Assembly: GCF_963583255.1 (NCBI RefSeq)
Contig: NC_084807.1
Coordinates: 4,134,872-4,198,871 of the forward strand
Direction: 5' to 3'
DNA length: 64,000 bases
Origin: Pyrus communis
Lineage: Eukaryota > Streptophyta > Magnoliopsida > Rosales > Rosaceae
Made by a program: the position numbers and the translations under genes. Each line of letters begins with the position of its first letter. The first letter of the stretch is position 1. A model generated the notes under the pieces. It saw only the letters and a program-made list of their open reading frames with translations, had not been told where the DNA came from and did not search any database. Shown one piece after another: positions 35,691 through 46,900 of the stretch.

Positions 35691-36637
35691 GTGAGTGTGA
35701 ATTCTATGCCAATTGAAATAAGTTGTTATGAAAATATTCATAATGAAAATAATGATGCAGATATAATTTGAAAATAAGTTTTATTGCAAAACTTACATTG
35801 GGACTTACAATTAATTTACTGACAATTAAGTCAGCAAATAAGAAATTGATTGATGAGAAGGATCTTGGTGCACGTAGACATCCTTGACAGTTAAGAACTT
35901 AAATTGTTTACAATTTTGATTTTCTTTTAGTGCATTGTGAACTTAGAGAAAATTTTCTGAAAACTCAAAAACTTGCCCTTCCTTCCTCGGAGTCCTCCTT
36001 TTAAAGGCTTTTGAAAAGAAACTTGGATGATTGTTGGATTTCCCTGTTGAGGCACGAGATGAATGAAGACTTGCCTTTACTGTTGATGAATAATGATTTG
36101 TCTGGAATAATTCTTGCTTTTACTGTTGAAGCATGAGACGAATAATGACTTACTTTTACTGTTGATGAATAGTGATTTGTCTAGAATGATTGTTGCTTTT
36201 ACTGTTGAAGCACGAGATGAATAATTTCTTACTTTGTCAGTATTAATGAAGAGAATTTTGACTAGGCTACACTCATGATGACTGAAATTTCACATGGCTT
36301 TATGCAAATGGGTCTTGAGAATCCTGGTAGTCGATCCATTTAGCTATTTGGCTTTTTAGATCGGTTGGTTGCTGTTAAGATGCATCTGAAGATTCTGAGT
36401 CTGAAACTGCTTCTTCAGTGTGGAGCATCGCTGCTTCTACAAGTAATTGTTGCGCTAAATCTTGGAGCTAGGCAACTTTGTCCTTACTTTTTGTGCTTGT
36501 TGACTTGGATGAGGATGGGCTATTGTCCGATAATGATTATGCTGGAATGACTAGAGGTGGAGTAATGAGAAATTCAGAGAGGACCTGACTGATGACCTTC
36601 TGGTGAATTAATTTATCCCACCACTTGACTAATCTTA
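35691..36637 (-). repeat. Third partial viral copy, minus
   Basis: Matches the first copy from about 32,845 to 33,896 in reverse orientation. It abuts the second copy head to tail at 35690/35691, where non-coding viral sequence joins directly to the middle of the second ORF. All frames are broken. Confidence 0.85.
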
Positions 36638-36790
36638 CTCAAGCACAAAGAGTAAGGACAAAGTTGTCCAACTCCAAGATTTAGCGCAACAATTACTTGC
36701 AAAAGCAGCGATGCTCCACATTGAAGAAGAAGAAGTTTCAAACTCCAAATCAGATGCATCTTCACAGAAACCAACCGATTCAAAAAAAAG
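36638..36790 (+). repeat. Fourth viral fragment, plus orientation
   Basis: Matches about 33,040-33,190 of the first copy (GCACAAAGAGTAAGGACAAA, TTTAGCGCAACAATTACTTG). It lies back to back with the minus copy, so orientation switches again at 36637/36638. Confidence 0.85.
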
Positions 36791-36895
36791 TTTAGGGACC
36801 TAATTTCTAGACTAGTTTTTTTGAAAAAATAGTTTAGGGACCTAATTTCTAGACTAGTTTTTTTGAAAAAATAGTTTAGGGACCTAATTTTCACT
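36791..36895. repeat. Tandem repeat, 46-bp unit, ~2.3 copies
   Basis: AGTTTAGGGACCTAATTTCT then AGACTAGTTTTTTTGAAAAAAT is repeated, ending in a truncated third copy. It marks the right border of the viral locus. Confidence 0.9.
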
Positions 36896-36904
36896 AAATT
36901 GGCA

Positions 36905-37065
36905 GTTCACCCTATCTACATTAAAAGGGTAGAGGAGTGGGTTAAGCCTCCCAACGGATTAGCAATAATGTGGTTCAAATTCGCCCTTGACAAGAATCTA
37001 ACCTAAGACCTCTCACTTACAAGTGGAGGAATACCACTAGACCGTAGTACTAAGCGACATTTCGC
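36905..37065. repeat. Dispersed repeat, possibly SINE-like
   Basis: It includes GGTTCAAATTCGCCC, resembling a pol III box B, then ACCTCTCACTTACAAGTGG and ACCGTAGTACTAAGCGAC. A shortened relative is near 6,080-6,165. The element borders are not defined. Confidence 0.35.
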
Positions 37066-37169
37066 CAAAGAACTCAAACGTAGACTAATTAAACCATAAA
37101 TGGACACTTACTGTTGAGATCAAACCCTCATTGAAACTGCTAAACATTTTTCTGGGTCTCCTAATGAAC

Positions 37170-38978
37170 CTAGTAATCCTTAGCCTTCTTGTTTTCAGAA
37201 ATGAATATTCCCACTGATTTGAACCATTGCATAAGATTACGATGATCTTTGACATAAAGCCATGCTCGAAGAAACGGAAACAGACTTTCACTCACACCCC
37301 GCTCTTCTACGTAATTGTGGAACGCGTCCCTCGTCGTTTCATCAAGATCTCTGTCAGTTGAAGAACAATTCAACCCAAATATACATCAGTTTTTCATGCA
37401 TAAATCAGAGCACATGACAGGTTTAATTTCTAAAGAGCAAAACCAAATTATAAAAGAAAAAAAGAAATTCAGTAACTCAAACCAAGAGCAGCACCGAGGG
37501 ATACAATAATCTACAGTGCAAGAGTTAGGATCGTTGGATACAATAATCTCAGTGACAGAGTTAACATATATGCTTAGGAAATGATTTCCGCACACTTTTT
37601 TTTTTTTTTACTTAGCCACTGGACTGAACAAAACAAATGAGGATCAAGGGTTTCAACTCTCAAGGACTAAACTTGAGCCGATATACCTTTCAACAAGAAT
37701 TACAACCAGAGAGAACAACTACCTACTCACAAAAATACAGTCATCACTGAGCTAGAGAAGCGTCCAAAAGTTTCACTTCTCGATTAGAAGGGAATAGAGG
37801 AGAAGAGTTTTACAGACAGAATCATAAAGTCATCCTTACAAAACAAAACCAAAAGAAAGAGCTTCTCTTGAGCATGTTTACATAACATCTAAATGGACTT
37901 TTTACTCTTTTTGGAGAAGAAAGGGGGAATACGAGTGAGCTCACTGGCAAGAAGCACCAAAATAGTTCGTTCTTGCTGGGAACTGAAACCCGTTTCTGTA
38001 AACATTTGCTTACATAAATTTCTACATACATTAAGTACAGGTCCAGTTGATCTTCTTATCATTGTCGTGATTAAGGCAACCGAATACACAATTTTATGCA
38101 TTTTTAGAAGCAGTGCCACATCCAAATCCTATCAAGAAAAGATAAAGAACAAGAATCCCAAGCACTTGGGTAAGATTTCTACAAAGTCTGGCTCCTAGTT
38201 CCACTTTACACCAAGTCCAAACATATAAGATTGATAATTCCGGCCCCGTTGAAACTAATCATGTCACCAAAATCGTAGTTATTCTCGAGTTTCTAAAACA
38301 AATTGCTTAGTTTGTTCCTCAGTAAGATCGAAATGCAACCACAAACAATGACATATACTGTAAATTAAACTCTAAACCCTAAACCCTAAACCCTATGGGC
38401 AAATTGGCAATTTTAATTTTATTAAAGAGAAGGAAGGAGAAGAGATCTTACTCAAAAACAGGGCCATTATATGTGGAAGCAACATGAAGAGAGCTCGAAA
38501 AATCGGCATTTCTGCGCAATGAGACAGAGTGAATTCCCAAAGCATCCGGATACAAAGCACAAAGAAAATGCAGAGACTCCTTCTGGCCGGGCTTTGAAAC
38601 GTCGAGGTGCAGGCACAACTGGTTCGTGTCATCGGCATCGTCGTCTTCTCCACCTTCGCCATCGCCGGGAATTATATTGGCGATTCGCATTACCGATATG
38701 GTGATCTCTTCACGGCCGTAAGTCCGCTTGAGAGCCGGTCCGTTGCCGTCAAGCGAGCCCTGGACGACTGTGAAGGGCGATGGAGGGTTGATTTTTGGGG
38801 GAGGATTCATTTTCTGGGCATCGATGTAGTGTTCCTTGAGGGACCGCAGGATAATGGAGTCGACGGCGGTGGAAGGGGATGCGGTTGTTGAGTGGGGGCG
38901 TGCTATCGTGCGCCACGGGTGGTGAAGTGCGGCGCCGAAGCGTCTTGCCGCTGCTGTTGCTATGGCTTTCCTCCACAT
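37170..38978 (-). CDS. Mitochondrial glycoprotein p32/MAM33-like protein, 235 aa
   Basis: Two exons: 38452-38978 and 37170-37350, joined through a split Glu codon (VFE then DLDETTRD). The N-terminus (MWRKAIATAAARRFGAALHH) is Arg/Ala-rich and fits a mitochondrial transit peptide. The body has the family's central acidic loop (GDGEGGEDDDADDTNQ), the LHFLCALYPDALGIHSVSL segment and the closing helix (LDETTRDAFHNYVEERGV, WLYVKDHRNLMQWFKSVGIF). The family forms donut-shaped trimers in the matrix and is linked to respiratory and mitoribosome functions, but its role in plants is not settled. The length is typical. The 1.1-kb intron contains a short telomere-like motif next to the 5' splice site. Confidence 0.9.
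38374..38394. repeat. Three telomere-type AAACCCT units (telo-box)
   Basis: AAACCCTAAACCCTAAACCC occurs in the first 80 bases of the MAM33-like gene's intron. Telo-boxes are known near the 5' ends of plant translation and ribosome genes. Here it may be regulatory or chance. Confidence 0.8.
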
Positions 38979-38999
38979 TTTTGTCTGTGATTTCGGCAG

Positions 39000-40750
39000 T
39001 GGCTCAACGTCCCACTGCGGCGGTGCCGGCTTCTGCTTCTACTAACTAAGCGGCTTTTCTCCAAAGTTCGAAACCCGTCGCCCCTTCTTTGTAATAGAAT
39101 TACATGAATACCCTTTTAATAAAATATGTGAGAGGGATTGTCGAAGCAGTGATGGTGAGCATCTTCAATACTTGTGCTAAATTTTAACAATTAAATTATA
39201 TAATAAAAAATATTTTATTATATTTTTTTGTTTAAGTAGAGAGGGTTGTCAGAGATGATAAGTTAAAGGATGTGCTGTCCACACATTCTTTATTAATTTA
39301 TGTTTTTTGATATTCTTCAAATCATCGAATCTGACAATAAAAAAAGTGACGAGGGAACCTCAACACCGTTCTATTTCATTATATTCCATTCATATCTCAA
39401 TTTCATTAATTTAGTATCCCTTTGGGGTCATTGAGATAAGAAAAATCGTTTCTAGTCTATCTCTTTCTATTTCTATATATATGCTTTCTATACACACACA
39501 CACACATATACGCTTGTATACTATTCTAGTATCCTTATGCATGACGATAACCAATTCGGACGTTTTGGAAATTTATTAGTTTATTTAAGAAATTAATTAT
39601 AGATTTAATTTGATTTTGTATCAAGGATTCGATGATATTTTTGGTATTTACATATTAGGATTTCTTAAGTTGTGTTCTCTATAAATATAATTTGTAATTT
39701 AGTTTGACAAACAAATTAGTCAAGACATAGTTCTCATATTCAGAACTTTGATGTGGGTATGAACTCATAGGACACAGTAAAAACAACATGATATTCTTAA
39801 CTTTGATGTGGGTTACAAAAAGTGAATGTGTATTTAGCTGCCACACTAGGTAGTATGTCGAGGGCATGCATATCTTGGTTTGTGGGGCTTGGGTTAGAAC
39901 CCATAACCCCAATCTGAACAGCACTTTTTTATTAGCTACTTAATCATGGTGGATGGGGGACCATACTAACGAGGGTTTAAGGGTGCATATTGTGTGATTT
40001 CACCCAAGGGTAAGCAAACCAAAACCACCATAATGTCATTGTGCATTCCTTTTAAGAGTAAATTCTTTGTTATTTGTTTGAAACTTGGAATATGTTTTTG
40101 CCATCTAATGTTATATAATAATGTTTTATATTTAGAAAATTGCTTTTGTTAGTACTTTAAAATCTCATTGTGCATTCCTTATAAGAGTAAATTCTTTTCC
40201 TTTCTAAATATAAAAGGATAATACTAAGGAGACTAAATTTGTGAACCAAATGGTGAGTCACCAATAGGTATCACATTTATCAATGCTTAAGTAATAATCA
40301 ATCATCAACTTTCATGTCATTTAATTTTCAAAATTTTATCTACAAATTTAGTATCCCTAGCATCACTCAATATAAAAATTTCTAGTGCAATGAGATATTC
40401 TGATTGTCAATAATAACACCGTAAAGAACGAAGTTTTTCAATTTTATTATATAATAAGGTTATGTATTCAAGTGAACTTTAAAGTTAGAGTTTTGAATTT
40501 TTTTTTTTTCATGTTTGGTTGTTTAAGATTGAACTAATTTTGATTATCTAGGGAAAATTATGTTTGTAGCTTTTTTACTTATAATTAATGACATTTGTAA
40601 ACTTGCAATTAGTGAGTGCTAAAGTTTATTTTGATTCAAGTGATTGTTTTCTAACATCAATACATTGTTTTAATTTTTTTTTAATACTATCTTAAGGAGG
40701 GGTCCTTTTATAAATTTCGTACAGGACTCCCGAAATCTCAAAAACGGCCC
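39000..40750. other. Intergenic repeats, first copy of a dispersed family
   Basis: The segment 39,660-40,030 (TTGACAAACAAATTAGTCAAG ... GGGTTAGAACCCATAACCCC ... GTGTGATTTCACCCAAGGG) recurs at 40,855-41,300 and 41,995-42,160. A short block (CATTGTGCATTCCTTTTAAG) also repeats at about 40,040 and 40,165. No gene. Confidence 0.6.
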
Positions 40751-40754
40751 TATT

Positions 40755-42305
40755 CATATCTCTCTAATCTAATGTTTTGTAGTGCATTTCTTATTATTTA
40801 CCCTTGGTTTTTTGGATACTTGGTAAACCCTCATCCAAATACAACATATAGATATAGTTTGTAATTTAGTTTGACGAACAAGTCAGTCAAGGTATAATCC
40901 TTAATTTGGAGTTGTCTCGTCATTCTTGTTTATTGTTTCCAATTAATAATATTTGTAGTTTCGTATTCGTCCGTTTAATATTGAATTGTTTTTTTTTTCC
41001 CCCATTTTTATTACAATCGACATTTACACAAGGGGACACACTCTGAGGACGTCGTAGGAAAATTGCAAGATATTTATCACTTTGATGTGGGTTTGCGCAA
41101 AAAACGAATGTGTAATGAAATGCACACTCTGAGGGCAGGCATATGTTAGTCTGCAGGGCCTGGGTTAGAACCCATAACCCCAACCTAAACATCAAATTTT
41201 GATTAACTACTCAATCATGGTGAATGGGGACCCTACTTACCTAAGGGCTTAAGGTTGCACTTTGTGGGATTTCACCCAAGTGAACAGACCAAGACCATCA
41301 TAACCTCACCTATTATGCACCATCAGGCAACCAATCACTTTAATGCACTGCTTAATTACAAGTCCACGCTACTAGGCTCGACAATATCATAGAATTTTGT
41401 AAATCCTTATAAAAATATTTAACATCCGATCTCTGTCTGACGTGGGACTTTAGCAAATAGTTCCTAGTTTATAGGCTCTTTGATGTATATTACTATTCCA
41501 TTATTAACAGAAATTTGATTATGGCAAAACATTCTCTTGTAATATACTTTCTTTGTCGATCCTAATTTCACAAGAATTGCCCAATTTTTTACAGATGAAA
41601 TATTTTGTTCTGAAGAGAGATAGTTTGAGCAAAAAGATTTTTCTGTCCCCAATTTCTATGTATTTGGAATAAAAAATGCAACATAAATACATTGCTCCTT
41701 GGTCAATTTGCTATTTGTTTGAAACTTGGTATATGTTGTAAAATGGAAAAGTAGTGCTGGCTAAGGAGTGTTCGGACGAGGGATTTGCACGTAAAGAGAT
41801 TTCAAATCTCTATCTAATGTTTTGCGGTGCATTTCTTATTTAATTTAGCCTCAGTTTTTTGGATATACAATATTTACGTTGGAAGAGGTCTTAAATTCTA
41901 ATCCTAATAAAAAAATAAAAAAGAGTAGTGCTGGAGTATACTAGTTTATTTAGAAAATGAATTGATTTTGTCTTACGGTACTTTTGGTATTACATATTTG
42001 GGTAGCTTTGGTAGAACCCAAGTAACCCTAATTAAACAGCAGTTTTATATTAGCTACCCGACCATGATGGATAGGGAACCCTACTAACCTGAGGGCTTAA
42101 GAGCGCACTTTGTGTGATTTCACCCAAGGGTGAACAGACCAAGACCACCATAACCTAACCTAGTTAGGAGGCAACCATTCACTTTAATGTCTTGCTTAGT
42201 TACAAACTCACGCTACTAGGCTCGGCAATATCATAACATTTTGTAAATCCTCAAAAACATATTTAATATCTAATCTCTGTCCGATGTGGGACTTGAGCAA
42301 TTACC
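40755..42305. repeat. Two direct copies of a 0.5-0.7-kb intergenic repeat
   Basis: The copies are 40,755-41,460 and 41,795-42,305. Common anchors in order are TCTAATGTTTTG..GTGCATTTCTTATT, GGTAGAACCCATAACCCC-type text, CACGCTACTAGGCTCG and CTCTGTCTGACGTGGGACTT. The last phrase resembles the end of plant LTRs, but the element type is not resolved. Confidence 0.65.
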
Positions 42306-42558
42306 TAATGATTTGCTAAACATTGTTAAAGATGTGAATATGCTCTGATTTGGCATAAAAATTGTCAGATTGGATATTGTTTTTACTTTGTTATTTAAAC
42401 AATTAGCTTCCTTATATCACTGTGATTTCTATGTCTATTGACTAATAGTTCTGGTAATTGTTGAAGGACTCGGCCTGAAGGAAGTCAAACGAAAGTAATG
42501 GCTGCCAAGATATGCATAGCCCTTCGATCGTTTGGTCGGCCATTAACGGAAAACGTCA

Positions 42559-42561
<3 letters not shown>

Positions 42562-42589
<28 letters not shown>
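42562..42589. repeat. Homopolymer of 28 G
   Basis: An uninterrupted G run bordered by CAATT and AGTGGGGGCG. It is G-quadruplex-capable and prone to sequencing-length error. Confidence 0.9.
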
Positions 42590-43917
42590 AGTGGGGGCGT
42601 ACGCCTGAGATTGAATTGGTGTTTTTCGGTCACCTCATGTTGATAAAAAGTCCAGAAAACAGTTTGAAATGAGTATCAGGAAACAGTTTCTCGGCATAAA
42701 AACAAAAACGCAAGAATTGCAAAAAGACGGTTGGATAAAGCAAAACTCCAGAGGTTGCTCTGAAGTAAGCTCCTTGCATTGACCCTTTGCATTGGATCAG
42801 AGGTTTCTGGATGGTGGGGTAATAAACATCATCAAAGAGGATTAATAAATGAAAAGTCAAGTAAAAACCATAGCCGTTTTCGTGTTCATCTTCTTTGTTG
42901 GGCAGACCCTATAACCCAAAAAATTCTAGATTTCCGAACTTAAAATGAAAAAGGAACGCCTCAGGTGCGCCTCAATCTCCTAGGCGCGCCACGAAACAGA
43001 GGCGGCAATGTTGAAGCCCCGCCTCCAAGGCTGCCTAAGCACGCCCCGAGGCTGTGTTTTTTAAACACTGGTTAAAAGTAACAAGCCTTTCTAGCATTGC
43101 TTTATAAGGACTCAACTCTTATCTCACCAGACTAAATTACGTCACTACAGACTAAGTTCCGTCACAAAGGACGTCGTGATGGAACTTAGTCCGAGGGTTT
43201 GGCTAATTCATCTGTCACCATTTGCTTCACATTAGATATAAGTCAACTGCGTTCTCTAAGGGTCAGGGTCGGAAGATGCATTCTTTCAATCGCGCGATTC
43301 TAACATACTGACGTTACGCTACCTCGTCTTACGCAAACCTTTCCAAACTTACGGCATTGTACAGGAAAAAATAAAACATTCATTAGGAAAGAAGCTAATC
43401 CGTTTTTGTTTAAATACCAAAAACAATGTGCTCACTGCTCCGTCCTGTATCCTGCCAAGGCAACTCGAAAAATTCAGGATGTCGGCAGAGAAGCTTCGAC
43501 ACATTCACCGCTGTTTTCTTTCATGTTACAAATAGCAGAGTACACAAAACAGTTGATAACGCAATTGCCCAGCCAGAAAGCCTATCCCCTACACTTACTA
43601 ATACAAAACCATTGACCTACTGCTTGTACTAATACAATTGCATAATCGTTCCGACTACAAACTGGTGTAAAATTGTGAAAACTTACGCTCTCATTGCAAC
43701 TGCGAAAATTTGGCTCGGTAGTACAAAGAAAAAGGGAAACAATATCGGTAAAGCAAACAGAATCATCCAATCCTCGGAACCTGAGAAGGCCGATTTATAC
43801 CTTCATCAGTATCGAACCATTCTGGGTGACAACAGCCATCCCTTGCCTCTAGTATTGCATTCAAGTTATTCACCCTCGGACAAACAGAGAACTCATAAAA
43901 ACCACACCACTGAGTTT
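42590..43917. other. Intergenic region 3' of NUP1
   Basis: It contains a fragment of the hAT-type MITE family (42,950-43,075, GC-rich with TGTTTTTTAAACACTGG) and a hairpin block at 43,130-43,191. The NUP1 3' untranslated region presumably occupies the last few hundred bases. No other gene recognised. Confidence 0.45.
43130..43191. repeat. Hairpin with 16-bp arms plus a third copy
   Basis: GACTAAGTTCCGTCAC (43150-43165) pairs with GTGATGGAACTTAGTC (43176-43191) over a 10-base loop with one mismatch pair. A direct copy GACTAAATTACGTCAC precedes it at 43130-43145. Confidence 0.85.
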
Positions 43918-46900
43918 TTACTTCTTCCGGGGCCTGTTGTGTTTAACTTTAATTATTCTTCGTTGAGGCTTGTCACCATCACCGCCACTGGAGCCAACTG
44001 AGAAGCTGCCCCCTAAACCCTGATTCGCACCGAAACTACCAGAGGCCTGAAATGGGTTAGGGTTCTGTGGGTTGGTTAGGTTCTGTTGGCCTTCAAATTG
44101 GAAGGGAATCGCCGCTGGGGCTGTGGGTGTATATCCAAATCCAGAGGCAAGTTGTGAGTTTGAAACAGGCTGTTGACCAAACTGGAACTGTTGACCAAAA
44201 CCTGAGACTGTAGGCATGGACGCCTGATTACTGTCTTCGGCCATACTGTCTTCCATACTCATTTGATCATTATTACCTGGGGAACCAAATGGAAATGCAG
44301 GATTGGAGTTGCCAAATGGAGGCTGTGATGGGGCACTACTAGGTGCAGCTGAAGTGAATGAGAACATGGAAGTTGAGGATGCACCATTTGATGATCGAAA
44401 CATAGATCCACCGTTATTTGTAAAAGAAACTGTGGATGCTGCAGAAGTAATAGGCGCACTGATAGTAGTAGCAGCGGCAGACGAGGATCCTCCAAATGCA
44501 AAAGGCGCACTGTTAGTAGTAGCAGCGGCAGTCGAGGATCCTCCAAATACAAAAGGCACACTGTTAATAGTAGCAGCGGCAGTCGAGGATCCTCCAAATA
44601 CAAAAGGCGCACTGTTAGTGCTAGTAGTAGCAGCAGTGGAGGATCCTCCGGATACAATAGGTGCACTGTTAGTAGCAGGAGCAGCGGAGGATGCTACATA
44701 AGAAAACCCAGTTGACGAAGATGTAGAGTTCAAAGTGGCAGCAAAAACAGGAGATTCAGCAGGTTGCCAACTGGAAGCAAATACATTAGGGGCAGTGCCA
44801 GAGCTAACGGAGTTGGCCTCCAATGAGGAAGTAGAAGAACCAAGAGCAGTACTGGTTCCTGAACTAGGGAGTTTGGTAGTAGAGGTTGGGCCAAAAATAG
44901 AACCTCCAAAAGAGAAAGCTGTGTTTCCAGCAAACCCTTGTGATAGTGGGGATGCTGATGAACCAGGTTCAGTGGATGAACTTTGTGCAACAGATGCAAT
45001 TCCAGTTGCAGCAGACGAGGCCTGGGCAATAGGAGCAGATCCACTGCCAGCACCAAAAAGAGAACCCTGGAACTGGTTAGCAGGACTTGAAATGGCAGCA
45101 GATGTGCCAGCAAACAAAGTGCTGCTAATGTTACCAAAGCCTTTGTCTTCCGTGTTCTTGCCTCCAAATGATTCCTTGTTCTTGCCTTCAAAAGATTCCA
45201 AGGGAGATTTTACTGGAACTGGTGTGACTACAGTTGAAGCAGTAGACGATTCAAATTTGACTGTAGGCGTGGTTGAAAATGAAGGTGCTTGAGCCAAGCT
45301 AGAACCATTGCTACTGTTGGTGGTGAATGCAGTTGTAGAGAAGTCAACAGTGTCTCTGTTGGCAGTGAGACTCATGCTACCCGATGAATTTGGACTTGTC
45401 ACATTACTGAAGATTGAAGGAGTGGAGGAAGTAAATAGAGGGCTTGATCCATTATTTATATTTGAATTAGGGGTGCCAAAGGAGAATATGCCTGTGGTTG
45501 ATGGTGCAGATGATACGGTAGTTTTAGTTATCACAAAAGAGTCTCCAGCATTTGAATTACTCTTATTAACTGCTTCACCTGATCTGTGTGGTTGGACTAC
45601 AGAAGTTGCACCAGATACAACCGCATGTACACTGCAGATGAAAACAAAGATAAATAACAAAAATTTTGGCAACACGTAAAAAAATCAGAAAGTCACCCAC
45701 AATCACATACATAATGAATGGGATATCCACATGATACGACCGATTAAATATTTTTGTTTTTAGACATCCACTATTTTATTGCAAAAGACAATGGAACAAG
45801 GGAAAAACGAGTGGTCAAGAAGACCATTGAAAAGAAAAACAAGGAACAGAGAAAACAGTTACATTTTGAAAATATAGAAAACAAGCTATTGTTTTGTTGT
45901 TCATTCAATAGTTGTATCAACTACAAGTTACAACCCATCACAGAAGCAACCCCTCAAACCCATTTCCAAACCTATCCACCCGCCCATCACTAATGAACAA
46001 TCTGGTTGGGGACAAAAGAACCACCACCATTAAAGCTAACCGCCTTCACCACTAGAAAAGAAGGTTATAGTTCTGAAAATGCAGTGAATTACTCTTGACA
46101 ATAGATTAATTCCTCATTGCCACCCTTCAGTGAGCACTTTTAACCAACATTTACAGGATTGCCACCCTTCAGTGAGCACTTTTAACCGACATTTACAGGC
46201 AGTGTGCCTTCATGGTATTAGGTTATCTACCCTCAAGGTCTTTGGACACACATATACTATGACAAAATGAAAGACAATGGAGTAGTTTCATTCCATTTGT
46301 CCCTTCAGAAGCTTAGTTTTCTATACACTTGAATCTCCACCTATCTTTTCATATGAAAGAAAATAATAAGCATAAATAAATGCAACACTCAAGAGCCCTC
46401 AACTATGTTTTTCATCAAAACGTAAAGATTGAAAAGAAACAAGCGATTTAACACACTAACCTGTTTGAGCTTTCAGCATTGGAGTGTGAAAAGGTTGCAT
46501 TCACGGATTCACCAACTGCAGGTGATGAAGTAAAAGTAGACTCTGGCAGTGCAACTTTGTCAACACTCTTAGAGCCTAACTTAAACAGAGGAGTAGCTGC
46601 ATCTGAAACGTTAACTGAAGTAACATTACCCCCATAGTTAAAAGTGGGAAGACCGGGATGCGAATCTTTCGGTAGATCAACTTTGTCATATGTAAAGGAT
46701 GGCTGAGTAGCTACTACACTGGGCAAGACTGTCAAGCTGGATGAAGCTAAACTAGGAGCAGCTGAAGTCTTCACTTCAGAGTAAACTGTCGTATTATTGG
46801 TCGAAGATGCCTCAACCTTTCCTCTTGAATCAGATGCAACCACATTTGAATCGTCATCATCATCCAGATCCAGAAAATCCTGCAGACAATACCCATAATG

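Noticed and set aside
44259..45292. Long antisense and alternate-frame ORFs over the NUP1 last exon
   Set aside because: They mirror the low-complexity Ser/Ala/Gly repeats of the FG domain; codon use and phase support only the minus-strand NUP1 frame.
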